64,000 nt of DNA, taken from contig OY970244.1 in the NCBI GenBank assembly GCA_963715485.1, positions 1,860,001 to 1,924,000 of the forward strand. The letters run 5' to 3'. A program made the position numbers and the translations under genes. Under the pieces are notes generated by a model that was given only the letters and a program-made list of their open reading frames with translations, was not told the DNA's origin and did no database searches. Positions 35,116 to 43,824 of this stretch are shown piece after piece (position 1 is the stretch's first letter; each line of letters opens with the position of its first letter). The stretch is from SG8-30 sp963715485 (GTDB lineage Bacteria; Pseudomonadota; Gammaproteobacteria; Steroidobacterales; Steroidobacteraceae).

Positions 35116-36801
35116 TCAGCCGACTCGGGCCGCGGCTGCCGCCTTGAGCATCTCCCGCGCATGGTCGCGCGTCTTGCGGGTGATCTCCATTCCGCCGAGC
35201 ATGCGGGCGAGTTCCTCGACCCGTTCGCCCGCGGTCAGCTCGGAGACCACCATCCTGCTGGTGCGTCCGTCGGTCAGCTTGGCCACGCGAACCTGGTGAT
35301 CCGCCTGGCTTGCGACCTGCGCGAGGTGCGTCACGCACAGCACCTGCCCGCGTGCGCCCAGCCCAGCCAGCTGGCGGCCCACCATCTCGGCAACCGCGCC
35401 ACCAACGCCTGCGTCGACCTCGTCGAAGATCATGCATGTCCTCGACGATCCGTGCGCCGCGGCAACCTGTACCGCCAGGCTGATGCGCGACAGCTCGCCG
35501 CCCGAGGCGACCTTGGCGACCGGCCGAACGGGCTGGCCGGGGTTGGCGCTGACCAGGAATTCCACTCGGTCGATTCCGTCCATGGACGGCTCCCCGGTCG
35601 TTGCGGAGGCGACCTCGATCTCAAATCTTCCACCCGGCATCCCGAGCAGTGCCATCAGGCCGGTGACCGACTCTGCCAGCCGTCCGGCCGCGCCGCGCCG
35701 TGCCTTGGAGAGGCGTGCGGCGGCCGAGTCATATTGCTTGCGGGCCTCGGCGAGGCGTCGCTGCAGGTCGGACAGCGTGATCTCGGAGTTTTCGAGCTGG
35801 CCCAGTTCGCTGGTCAGTGATTCGAGCTGGGTCGGTAGTTCGCCAGTTGCGACCCGGTGCTTGCGGGCCAGCTCCTCGATCGCGGCCATGCGCCTCTCGA
35901 CCCACTCCTGGCGCTGCGGATCGACGTCCAGCATGTCGAGGTAGCCGGCGAGTTCACCGCCGGCCTCCTTGATGGCGATGCCGGCTTCCTCGAGGAGCCG
36001 CAGCGATCCGCTCAGCCGGGCATCGAACTGCACAACCGAGCCAAGCTGGACAACGGCGCGACTGACGTTGGCGTGCGCGTCGGCTCCGTCGGCGTCATAG
36101 GCGAGTGCCAGTGCGGATCGGGCCGACTCGGCCAGCTTGCCGCGATTCGCCAGCCGCGCCTGTTCCTCGGCGAGCGACTCGACTTCGCCGGCTGTCAGCG
36201 CGAGCGCCTCCAGCTCACCCACCTGGTAGCGCAGCAGCTCCAGCCGCGAGCCACGCTCCTGGGCTGCTGCGGCCAGCGCATCGTGCTCACGGGCCAGGCG
36301 ACGCCACTCGTCCGCGTATTCCCGGACTGGTGAGAGCAGCGGCTCAAGCTCGCCATGCTCGTCGACCAGTTGTCGCTGTGCGTCGCGACGGACCAGCGAC
36401 AGGAACTCCTGTTGACCATGAATGTCGATCAGCAGTGAGCCGATCTCGCGCACCACCTGTGCCGGCAGTGTCTGCCCGTTGACGTACAGCCGGGATCGTC
36501 CATCGCTTCCGATGACCCGACGGAGGACGATTTCCCCATCGTGCTCCAGGGACTGTTCGGCGAGCCAGGCGCAGGCCGCTGGATTCTCGGCAACGTCGAA
36601 GGTCGCGGTGATCTCGGCACGTTCGGCGCCATGGCGAACCATGTCCGACGTTGCGCGGCCGCCGAGCGCCAGGATCACGGCATCGACCAGGATGGACTTC
36701 CCGGCGCCGGTTTCACCGGTCATGGCCGTCAGCCCGCCCTGGAGTTCGATCTCGACCGCATCAATGATGGCGAAATCCCGGACCTGCAGATGGATCAGCA
36801 T
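35116..36801 (-). CDS. recN: DNA repair protein RecN
   Basis: SMC-like ATPase in double-strand-break repair, binding ssDNA ends and aiding RecA. Walker A is AMTGETGAGKSILVDAVI; a central coiled coil (about residues 150-380) follows; the signature and Walker B are VASGGELSRISLAVQ and CMIFDEVDAGVGG. 561 residues. Two bases downstream of nadK in the same direction, so co-transcribed; I see no clear LexA box in front of recN itself. Confidence 0.96.
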   Translation of the reverse strand: MLIHLQVRDFAIIDAVEIELQGGLTAMTGETGAGKSILVDAVILALGGRATSDMVRHGAERAEITATFDVAENPAACAWLAEQSLEHDGEIVLRRVIGSDGRSRLYVNGQTLPAQVVREIGSLLIDIHGQQEFLSLVRRDAQRQLVDEHGELEPLLSPVREYADEWRRLAREHDALAAAAQERGSRLELLRYQVGELEALALTAGEVESLAEEQARLANRGKLAESARSALALAYDADGADAHANVSRAVVQLGSVVQFDARLSGSLRLLEEAGIAIKEAGGELAGYLDMLDVDPQRQEWVERRMAAIEELARKHRVATGELPTQLESLTSELGQLENSEITLSDLQRRLAEARKQYDSAAARLSKARRGAAGRLAESVTGLMALLGMPGGRFEIEVASATTGEPSMDGIDRVEFLVSANPGQPVRPVAKVASGGELSRISLAVQVAAAHGSSRTCMIFDEVDAGVGGAVAEMVGRQLAGLGARGQVLCVTHLAQVASQADHQVRVAKLTDGRTSRMVVSELTAGERVEELARMLGGMEITRKTRDHAREMLKAAAAARVG

Positions 36802-36803
36802 CG

Positions 36804-37703
36804 TTAGGCGCCGTCGTCCGGATTGCGTGCACTGCGGCCCCAGTGCAGCTTCGAGCGGAGGATGCGAAAGAAGTCATGACCTACCGGGTGCAGCAGCGTA
36901 ACGCTCTGTCGCGCGGCGCCGACCGACAGGCGGCCGCCGTGATCTAGATCCCCCAGCACGCTGCCATCAAACGTAACCTGGGCGCGGGTGGGCGAACGCT
37001 TCGCCAGCCGCACTTCGATTTCGCTCTCGCGACCGACCACGATCGGTCGGTCCGAAAGCGTGTGAGGCGAGATCGGCGCAAGTACCAGCGCGTCGAGCCG
37101 TGGGTGAATTATCGGTCCGCCGCAGGACAGCGCATAGGCGGTCGAGCCAGTCGACGTCGCAATCACCAGGCCGTCCCCGCCATGGGTGTTGACGAAGGCG
37201 TTGCCAATCCACGTCTCCAATTCGACCATGCGGCCGGTCTCGTATTTCTGGATGACCACGTCGTTGAGAGCGTCACAGGACAGGGCTTCCATCCCGGGAC
37301 GCTCGAGGCGGGCAGACAATAGCGCGCGCACATCCTCCGTGTAGTATCCGTCCAGAACCGCATCGAAGCTCGTCGTCATCTCGGCGGGCGAGACGTCCGC
37401 AAGGAATCCCAGCCGTCCGCGGTTGATGCCTAGCAGCGGCACGGAGCGGCCGATGGCCATCTGGGCTGCGAACAGCATCGTGCCGTCCCCGCCAACCGCG
37501 ACGATCAGGTCCGCGCGCGCGGACAGATCATCTGCGGCCACGCGGGTCACTCCCGCGGGCAGGCAGGTATCGCCGGCAGCGGCGTCCACGAGGACCTCTA
37601 TTCCCTTGCCCAGCAGGTGTGCAGCGAAGATCGACATCGAGTCCGCCACCAAGGCGTCCTCGTATCGACCGACCAGGCCAATGCGTGAGAATCGTGTGTC
37701 CAT
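36804..37703 (-). CDS. nadK: NAD kinase
   Basis: Phosphorylates NAD to NADP. Motifs are LIVAVGGDGTMLFAA (GGDGT), GINRGRLGFLAD, and the substrate loop THGGDGLVIATSTGSTAYALSCGGPIIHP. 299 residues from the ATG at 37703; the frame extends 14 codons upstream without a site. Divergent from hrcA over about 217 bases, the usual gammaproteobacterial order. Confidence 0.95.
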   Translation of the reverse strand: MDTRFSRIGLVGRYEDALVADSMSIFAAHLLGKGIEVLVDAAAGDTCLPAGVTRVAADDLSARADLIVAVGGDGTMLFAAQMAIGRSVPLLGINRGRLGFLADVSPAEMTTSFDAVLDGYYTEDVRALLSARLERPGMEALSCDALNDVVIQKYETGRMVELETWIGNAFVNTHGGDGLVIATSTGSTAYALSCGGPIIHPRLDALVLAPISPHTLSDRPIVVGRESEIEVRLAKRSPTRAQVTFDGSVLGDLDHGGRLSVGAARQSVTLLHPVGHDFFRILRSKLHWGRSARNPDDGA

Positions 37704-37841
37704 TCCTGCGCGACGTTTTAGCACGTGGCCGAAGGCCGCGGCCACTCGCGACCAGTCGGGCAGCGGGTATGTGGTCGAATTCGGGGCAACTGTGGTTCAG
37801 GTCGGGCATCCTGAGCGGCCGGGTCCGAGGTAATACCCCGC

Positions 37842-37871
37842 TTGACACTCTCGGGAACCGATTGCTAACGT
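37842..37871 (+). promoter_or_regulatory. CIRCE operator overlapping the hrcA promoter
   Basis: TTGACACTC-N9-GATTGCTAA (37842-37868) matches the CIRCE inverted repeat TTAGCACTC-N9-GAGTGCTAA with two mismatches on the left and one on the right, and with exactly the 9-base spacing. The left arm doubles as a perfect -35 TTGACA (37842-37847), and a weak -10 (CTAACG/TAACGT, 37865-37871) lies 17-18 bases on, inside the right arm. Bound HrcA would directly block this promoter. It is about 50 bases before the hrcA start. Confidence 0.8.
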
Positions 37872-37920
37872 GATGCCGGACCCGACAGATGCGCGTAAAA
37901 GTCTTTTTATACAATAACTT

Positions 37921-38988
37921 ATGACTTCACATGGTTACGCCGGCGAAGACAAGCTCAGCGAGCGTGCACAACAGCTGCTGAAAACACTGGTTGACCACTA
38001 TATTCGCGATGGCCAACCCGTTGGCTCCAGGATCCTGTCACGCGAGTCCGGTCTGCAACTCAGCTCCGCCACGGTGCGCAACGTCATGGCGGATCTCGAG
38101 GAACACGGCTTCGTCGCCTCGCCCCACACGTCGGCCGGGCGGGTGCCGACCGACAAGGGCTATCGCTTTTTCGTCAACACGCTGCTCAAGATGCAGCCGC
38201 CCGGTGAGGGCGACGTGCAGAGCCTGCAACGCGCGTTCGACACCCATGCCAATGATCCCAAGGCGCTGGTGGCGACCGCTTCGCAGGTGCTATCGAGCGT
38301 GACCCGGCTGGCCGGGGTGGTCATGGTGCCGCGCCAGGCGCACGCTTCGCTGTCCCAGATCGAATTCATCGGTCTGTCCGAAAACCGTATCCTCGCGATT
38401 CTGGTGGTCAACGGCCGTGAGGTGCAGAACCGCGTACTTCAGCTCGACCGTTACTACTCGCCGGAGCAGCTGCGCCGCGCCGCCAGCCACCTGAACGAGC
38501 AGTTCCGGGGCCGGGAACTGGACGAGGTCCGGGCGCGGCTGGTTTCGCAGCTGCAGGAGACCCGCGAGCAGATGAACCAGATGATGCTCGACGCGATAAA
38601 CATCGCCGAGCGCCTGTTCGTCGGCGACGAGCAACAGGCCGAGGCGGACGTGCTGATCGCCGGCGAGACCAACCTGATGGGCTTTGCCGAGCTATCGAAT
38701 GTCGACAAGCTGCGCAAGCTGTTCGAGGCATTCAACGAGAAGAGCGACATCCTGCATCTGCTCGACCAGAGCCTGCATGCCGAGGGCGTGCAGATTTTCA
38801 TCGGCCATGAATCGGGCTACACCATCCTCGATGACTGCACCGTCATTACCGCGCCCTATGCGCGCGACAACGAGTCGATCGGCGTTCTCGGGGTGATAGG
38901 CCCGACCCGCTTGTCATATGAGCGAGTCATACCGATCGTCGACCTTACCGCAAGACTGCTGGGTTCGGCCTTGAATTCGAGGGGATGA
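37921..38988 (+). CDS. hrcA: Heat-inducible transcription repressor HrcA
   Basis: Binds CIRCE and represses heat-shock genes; needs chaperonin GroEL for activity. The N-terminal winged helix is LSERAQQLLKTLVDHYIRDGQPVGSR and SSATVRNVMADLEEHGFVASPHTSAGRVPTDKGYR. The C-terminal GAF-like domain carries FIGHESG and VLGVIGPTRLSYERVIPIVD. 355 residues. First gene of hrcA-grpE-dnaK-dnaJ, behind the CIRCE element, so autoregulated. Confidence 0.97.
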   Translation: MTSHGYAGEDKLSERAQQLLKTLVDHYIRDGQPVGSRILSRESGLQLSSATVRNVMADLEEHGFVASPHTSAGRVPTDKGYRFFVNTLLKMQPPGEGDVQSLQRAFDTHANDPKALVATASQVLSSVTRLAGVVMVPRQAHASLSQIEFIGLSENRILAILVVNGREVQNRVLQLDRYYSPEQLRRAASHLNEQFRGRELDEVRARLVSQLQETREQMNQMMLDAINIAERLFVGDEQQAEADVLIAGETNLMGFAELSNVDKLRKLFEAFNEKSDILHLLDQSLHAEGVQIFIGHESGYTILDDCTVITAPYARDNESIGVLGVIGPTRLSYERVIPIVDLTARLLGSALNSRG

Positions 38989-39023
38989 GGCCCCACGGAG
39001 GATCCTCCGAAGGCCCAGCGACA

Positions 39024-39563
39024 ATGACGGAGCCCTGCCTGATGAATGGAACCGACCACGACCCTGCCGATCTTGACGAGCCGGCGCCAGTGGAGGCCGA
39101 TCTGGCGCAACGCGTCAAGGAGGCCGAGGCCCGGGCGGAGGAGAGCCACAGCGCTCACCTGCGGGCCGTCGCCGACCTCGAGAACTACCGCAAGCGCGTA
39201 GCCCGCGAAGTGGACAACGCACGGCAGTTCGGTGCCGAGCGGCTGGCCGGTGGACTCCTCCCGGTCCTGGACAGCCTGGAACTCGGGCTTGCCAACGCCG
39301 GCCGCGCCGATGCCGCCACCCTGGCTGAGGGCCAGAAGGCGACGCTGAAGCTGCTGATCAAGGCGTTGGAAGAGGCCGGCATAGCGGAAATCGATCCCTG
39401 CGGGCAGGCTTTCGACCCGGCACTGCATGAGGCCATGGCCATGCAGCCCACGAACGACCAACCGCCGGATACCGTCATGACCGTGGCGCAGAAGGGCTAT
39501 TCCCTCAACGGCCGGTTGCTGCGGCCGGCCCGGGTGATCGTCGCAAGGGCCCCGGACGCTTGA
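39024..39563 (+). CDS. grpE: Nucleotide exchange factor GrpE
   Basis: Co-chaperone that swaps ADP for ATP on DnaK. Long N-terminal coiled coil (EADLAQRVKEAEARAEESHSAHLRAVADLENYRKR) and the beta-wing domain with HEAMAMQPTNDQPPDTVM and KGYSLNGRLLRPARVIVA. 179 residues from the ATG at 39024; the ATG at 39042 is also possible. 35 bases after hrcA. Confidence 0.95.
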   Translation: MTEPCLMNGTDHDPADLDEPAPVEADLAQRVKEAEARAEESHSAHLRAVADLENYRKRVAREVDNARQFGAERLAGGLLPVLDSLELGLANAGRADAATLAEGQKATLKLLIKALEEAGIAEIDPCGQAFDPALHEAMAMQPTNDQPPDTVMTVAQKGYSLNGRLLRPARVIVARAPDA

Positions 39564-39629
39564 AACCGGGCCCGGTCGTCCCCACGTCCCGGGTAGAGCA
39601 TTTTCCTGACTGATAACGGAGCCATCCGC

Positions 39630-41579
39630 ATGGGCAAGATCATCGGTATCGACCTGGGCACGACTAACTCGTGTGTCGCCGTCATGGAAGGCGGCGCGTG
39701 GAAGGTCCTGGAGAACAGCGAGGGCGACCGCACCACGCCGTCGGTCGTCGCGTTCACCAAGGACAACGAGGTCCTGGTGGGCCAGTCAGCCAAGCGCCAG
39801 GCGGTCACCAACCCGCAGAACACCTTTCACGCGGTCAAGCGCCTGATCGGCCGCCGGTTCGACGACAAGGTGGTTCAGAAGGACATCGCGCTGACCCCCT
39901 ACAAGATCGTCAAGGCCGACAATGGCGACGCCTGGCTGGAGGTGCAGGGAAAGAAGACTGCGCCGCCGGAAATCTCGGCCCGTGTGCTCATGAAGATGAA
40001 GAAGACCGCCGAGGACTATCTCGGCGAGACAGTGACCGACGCGGTCATCACCGTACCTGCCTACTTCAACGATGCGCAGCGCCAGGCGACCAAGGACGCC
40101 GGGCGAATCGCCGGCCTCAACGTCAAGCGCATCATCAACGAACCGACCGCGGCGGCGCTGGCATACGGTCTCGACAAGAAGGGGGCCGACCGCAAGATCG
40201 CCGTCTATGACCTGGGCGGCGGCACCTTCGACGTCTCGATCATCGAAATTGCCGAAGTCGATGCAGAGCGCCAGTTCGAGGTGCTCTCGACCAACGGCGA
40301 TACCTTCCTCGGCGGCGAGGACTTCGACCGTCGCATCATCGATTACATTGCGGCGGAGTTCCAGAAGGAGAGCGGGGTAGACGTCAGCAAGGATCCGCTG
40401 GCAATGCAGCGCCTCCGGGAGGCTGGTGAGAAGGCCAAGATCGAGCTGTCCTCAAGCCAGCAGACCGAAGTCAACCTGCCCTACATCACGGCTGATGCCT
40501 CCGGCCCGAAGCACCTGAGCATCAAGCTGACGCGAGCGAAACTCGAGTCGCTGGTCGAGGAACTGGTGCAGCGGACGATCGAGCCTTGCCGCATCGCGCT
40601 GAAGGATGCCGGCCTGTCGATCAACGAGGTCAGCGAGGTCATCCTGGTAGGTGGCCAGACGCGCATGCCGCTGGTGCAGAAGGTCGTCAAGGACTTCTTC
40701 GGCAAGGAACCACGTAAGGACGTCAATCCGGACGAAGCGGTCGCGATCGGCGCGGCCATCCAGGGTGGCGTGCTGGCCGGCGAAGTGAAAGACGTGCTGC
40801 TGCTCGACGTCACGCCGCTGTCGCTCGGCATCGAGACGCTGGGCGGCGTGATGACCAAGCTGATCGAGAAGAACACCACCATTCCGACCAAGGCGACCCA
40901 GGTGTTCTCGACCGCGGATGACAACCAGACCGCGGTGACCATCCACGTTCTGCAAGGCGAACGCGACCGCGCCAGCGACAACAAGTCGCTGGGCAAGTTC
41001 GACCTGTCGGACATCCCGCCTGCGCCTCGCGGCATGCCTCAGGTAGAAGTCACCTTCGATATCGACGCCAACGGCATCCTGCACGTGTCGGCGAAGGACA
41101 AGGCCACCGGCAAGGAGCAGAAGATCGTCATCAAGGCCTCGAGCGGGCTGTCCGAGGACGAGATCGCGCGGATGGTCCGAGACGCCGAGGCACATGCCGA
41201 CGAGGACAAGCGATTCCGCGAACTGATCGATTCGCGCAACAAGGCCGACGCGCTGCTGCATTCCACCGAGAAGTCGTTGAAGGACCTCGGCGAGAAGGTG
41301 GAGCCGGCGGAGCGGGCCAGCATCGAGGCGGCTATGAACGACCTGCGGGCGGCGCTCAAGGGCGACGACAAGGAAGCCATCGAGCGCAAGGCCGAGGCGC
41401 TGGCCCAGGCGGCGGCCCCGGCCGTACAGCGGGCCTACCAGGCTGAGGCCGGTGCGGGTGCCGGTGGACCGGGCGCCGCGGAGGCTGGCGGCGGCGCCGG
41501 GACGTCAGCCGGCGGCAAGGACGACGTCCTCGACGCCGAATTCGAGGAAGTGAAGGACAAGGATCCCAAGGCCAACTGA
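39630..41579 (+). CDS. dnaK: Chaperone protein DnaK (Hsp70)
   Basis: ATP-driven Hsp70 chaperone. The actin-like ATPase domain starts IIGIDLGTTNSCVAVMEGG and includes AYDLGGGTFDVSIIEIAEV-type phosphate motifs (AVYDLGGGTFDVSI). The substrate-binding domain follows the linker LLLDVTPLSLGIETLGGVM. The C-terminal lid ends with an acidic DDVLDAEFEEVKD, as in bacterial DnaK. 649 residues. Third gene of the heat-shock operon. Confidence 0.98.
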   Translation: MGKIIGIDLGTTNSCVAVMEGGAWKVLENSEGDRTTPSVVAFTKDNEVLVGQSAKRQAVTNPQNTFHAVKRLIGRRFDDKVVQKDIALTPYKIVKADNGDAWLEVQGKKTAPPEISARVLMKMKKTAEDYLGETVTDAVITVPAYFNDAQRQATKDAGRIAGLNVKRIINEPTAAALAYGLDKKGADRKIAVYDLGGGTFDVSIIEIAEVDAERQFEVLSTNGDTFLGGEDFDRRIIDYIAAEFQKESGVDVSKDPLAMQRLREAGEKAKIELSSSQQTEVNLPYITADASGPKHLSIKLTRAKLESLVEELVQRTIEPCRIALKDAGLSINEVSEVILVGGQTRMPLVQKVVKDFFGKEPRKDVNPDEAVAIGAAIQGGVLAGEVKDVLLLDVTPLSLGIETLGGVMTKLIEKNTTIPTKATQVFSTADDNQTAVTIHVLQGERDRASDNKSLGKFDLSDIPPAPRGMPQVEVTFDIDANGILHVSAKDKATGKEQKIVIKASSGLSEDEIARMVRDAEAHADEDKRFRELIDSRNKADALLHSTEKSLKDLGEKVEPAERASIEAAMNDLRAALKGDDKEAIERKAEALAQAAAPAVQRAYQAEAGAGAGGPGAAEAGGGAGTSAGGKDDVLDAEFEEVKDKDPKAN

Positions 41580-41660
41580 GGTCCTGGGGATTCGCAGTAG
41601 CTAGGGACGGTGACCGCCGGGTGACGTGAAGTCCCCCGGCGGCGCCGCTTGCGGGTTGCC

Positions 41661-42791
41661 ATGTCGAAGCGCGATTACTATCAGGTCCTGTCCGTGCCGC
41701 GGAACGCGACCGAGGAAGACATCAAGAAGGCGTACCGGCGCCTCGCGATGAAATTCCACCCAGACCGCAATTCGAGCGACTCCGAGGCGGAGGAGAAATT
41801 CAAGGAGGCCAAGGAGGCCTACGAGGTTCTCAGCGACACGCAGAAGCGGGCTGCCTATGACCAGTTTGGTCACGCCGGCCTCGACGCCGCCCGCGGCGGC
41901 GGGCCCGGATTCAATCCTGCCGACGCCTTCGGGGACATCTTCGGCGACGTCTTTGGCGATATTTTTGGCGGCGGGCGGCGCGGCCGCGGCGGTGCGTTTC
42001 GCGGCGCGGACCTGCGCTATGAACTGGCTCTGGACCTCGAGCAGGCCGTGTTCGGCACGACCGCGGAGATCGAGTTCCCAACGGTGGTGGAGTGCGCCGA
42101 GTGCTCCGGCAGCGGGTCCGAGCCGGGCCAGACTCCCGCCACCTGCGAGACCTGCGGCGGTGCCGGTCAGGTGCGCATCAGCCAGGGCTTCTTCACGGTC
42201 CAGCAGACCTGCCCCCGCTGCAAGGGACGAGGCACGATCATCACCCGGCCGTGCAAGACTTGCTCGGGCCAGGGACGCACCCGCGAAGCCCGCCAGCTGT
42301 CGGTCAAGGTACCCGCCGGCGTGGACACCGGCGACCGGATCCGGCTGCCCGCGGAGGGCGAGGCCGGCCGACAGGGCGGGCCGCGCGGCGACCTGTACGT
42401 CGAGATCGTGGTGCGTGAGCATCCCATCTTCGAGCGGGACGGCGCACACTTGTCATGCGAGGTGCCGATCAGCTTCGCCACGGCTACGCTGGGCGGCAGT
42501 ATCGAGGTGCCCACGCTCGACGGGCATGCGGCAATCAAGATTCCCGCGGAGACCCAGTCGGGCCGGGTCTTCCGGCTGCGGGACAAGGGGGTCCGTCCGG
42601 TTCGGGGTGGCGCCACGGGTGACCTGTTCTGCCGGGTAGTGATCGAGACGCCGGTGGACCTGACCGACGGGCAGAAGCAGATGCTCAGGGACTTTGAGAC
42701 GTCGCTGACTGGGGACCCGACGCGACACCATCCGCGCGAGCGTTCCTGGCTGGATGGGGTCAAGCGGTTTTTCGAGAACATAGGTAGTTGA
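41661..42791 (+). CDS. dnaJ: Chaperone protein DnaJ (Hsp40)
   Basis: J-domain co-chaperone that stimulates DnaK. The J domain is RDYYQVLSVPRNATEEDIKK with the HPD motif in MKFHPDRN. A Gly/Phe-rich region follows, then four CxxCxGxG zinc motifs (CAECSGSG, CETCGGAG, CPRCKGRG, CKTCSGQG) and the C-terminal peptide-binding domain. 376 residues from the ATG at 41661, as usual for type I DnaJ. Confidence 0.97.
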   Translation: MSKRDYYQVLSVPRNATEEDIKKAYRRLAMKFHPDRNSSDSEAEEKFKEAKEAYEVLSDTQKRAAYDQFGHAGLDAARGGGPGFNPADAFGDIFGDVFGDIFGGGRRGRGGAFRGADLRYELALDLEQAVFGTTAEIEFPTVVECAECSGSGSEPGQTPATCETCGGAGQVRISQGFFTVQQTCPRCKGRGTIITRPCKTCSGQGRTREARQLSVKVPAGVDTGDRIRLPAEGEAGRQGGPRGDLYVEIVVREHPIFERDGAHLSCEVPISFATATLGGSIEVPTLDGHAAIKIPAETQSGRVFRLRDKGVRPVRGGATGDLFCRVVIETPVDLTDGQKQMLRDFETSLTGDPTRHHPRERSWLDGVKRFFENIGS

Positions 42792-42802
42792 GGTCCAGCA
42801 TC

Positions 42803-43603
42803 GTGCCAAATGTCGCTGTCCTGGGAGTGAACGGCCGGATGGGCCGCTGCCTCGTCCGTTCGATCCGCGAATCCGCGGATTTGACACTTTCGGGTGCGCT
42901 GGCCTCGCCGAATAGCAGCGCGCTGGGGCGCGATGCGGGCGACGTCGCGGAGGCTGGGCCGATCGGCATCACCGTCACGGCCGACCGCGTCGAGGCTCTG
43001 GCGGGAGCGGACGTGGCGATCGACTTCACCCTGCCGGGCGCGGTGGTCGAAAACCTCGAGGCTGCCGCGGCCAGGCAGGTGCCCATGGTCATCGGCACGA
43101 CCGGGCTCCAGGAGGCCGCACAAGCTGCCATTCGCCGCCTTTCCCACGGCCTCCCGGTGCTGGTGGCGCCCAATATGAGCCTCGGCGTCAACCTGCTCTT
43201 CAGCCTGGTCGACCGCGCGGCGACGGCGCTGGGCGAGGACTACGATATCGAGGTCTTCGAGGCACATCATCGCAACAAGGTCGATGCACCCTCGGGTACC
43301 GCGCTGCGCATCGCGGAGATCGCTGCCGGGGCCCGGGGCCGCTTGCTGGCCGATGTGGGCATCCACACCAGGGCGGGCCAGACCGGGCCGCGCCCGCGTG
43401 GGGGCATCGGATTCGCGGTCATTCGCGGAGGTGACATTGTTGGCGAGCACCGGGTGACCTACGCCGGAATTGGCGAAAGCCTCGAGATTGCCCACCGCGC
43501 AACCGACCGCATGACCTTCGCCTATGGCGCGGTGACTGCGGCGCGCTGGATCATCGGGCGGCCGCCCGGTCTCTACGGGATGGCCGACGTACTCGGAATC
43601 TAG
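42803..43603 (+). CDS. dapB: 4-hydroxy-tetrahydrodipicolinate reductase
   Basis: NAD(P)H-dependent enzyme of lysine and meso-diaminopimelate biosynthesis. The N-terminal Rossmann motif is VAVLGVNGRMGRCLV, the central GTTGLQEA, and the catalytic-substrate motif EAHHRNKVDAPSGTAL. 266 residues from the GTG at 42803, which has GAGGT 8 bases upstream; a TTG at 42788 overlapping the dnaJ stop would add 5 residues. The chaperone genes plus dapB is a known gammaproteobacterial order. Confidence 0.95.
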   Translation: MPNVAVLGVNGRMGRCLVRSIRESADLTLSGALASPNSSALGRDAGDVAEAGPIGITVTADRVEALAGADVAIDFTLPGAVVENLEAAAARQVPMVIGTTGLQEAAQAAIRRLSHGLPVLVAPNMSLGVNLLFSLVDRAATALGEDYDIEVFEAHHRNKVDAPSGTALRIAEIAAGARGRLLADVGIHTRAGQTGPRPRGGIGFAVIRGGDIVGEHRVTYAGIGESLEIAHRATDRMTFAYGAVTAARWIIGRPPGLYGMADVLGI

Positions 43604-43770
43604 GGGAATCCGTGGCCCGCTCCCCCGAAAGGCCAATGCCAAGCGGAGGCGGGCTCGCGGTTTCATGGACACCCTGCGCCGAGGTCTTGTAAACTTCTGT
43701 TTCAGGTTGGGACCCCACGTGATTGGAATCAGCCAGCGGGCGGAGCCGATAAATGGTTCCACCCGCTAAT

Positions 43771-43791
43771 CGTATGCGCGCCGCGCATACG
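43771..43791. promoter_or_regulatory. 21-bp perfect palindrome upstream of carA
   Basis: CGTATGCGCG, a single C, then CGCGCATACG: perfect 10-bp arms 34 bases before the carA start. Its position in the 221-base carA leader suggests an operator or an RNA hairpin in the 5' leader; no regulator is assigned. The rest of the leader holds no gene. Confidence 0.55.
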
Positions 43792-43824
43792 CTCCTGAGC
43801 GTGGCCCGGTACGGGAGAGCCTGA

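Noticed and set aside
37841..37871. Sigma32 promoter for hrcA
   Set aside because: CTTGACA is present but no CCCCATNT-like -10 follows at the right distance; the CIRCE/sigma70 reading fits both arms exactly.
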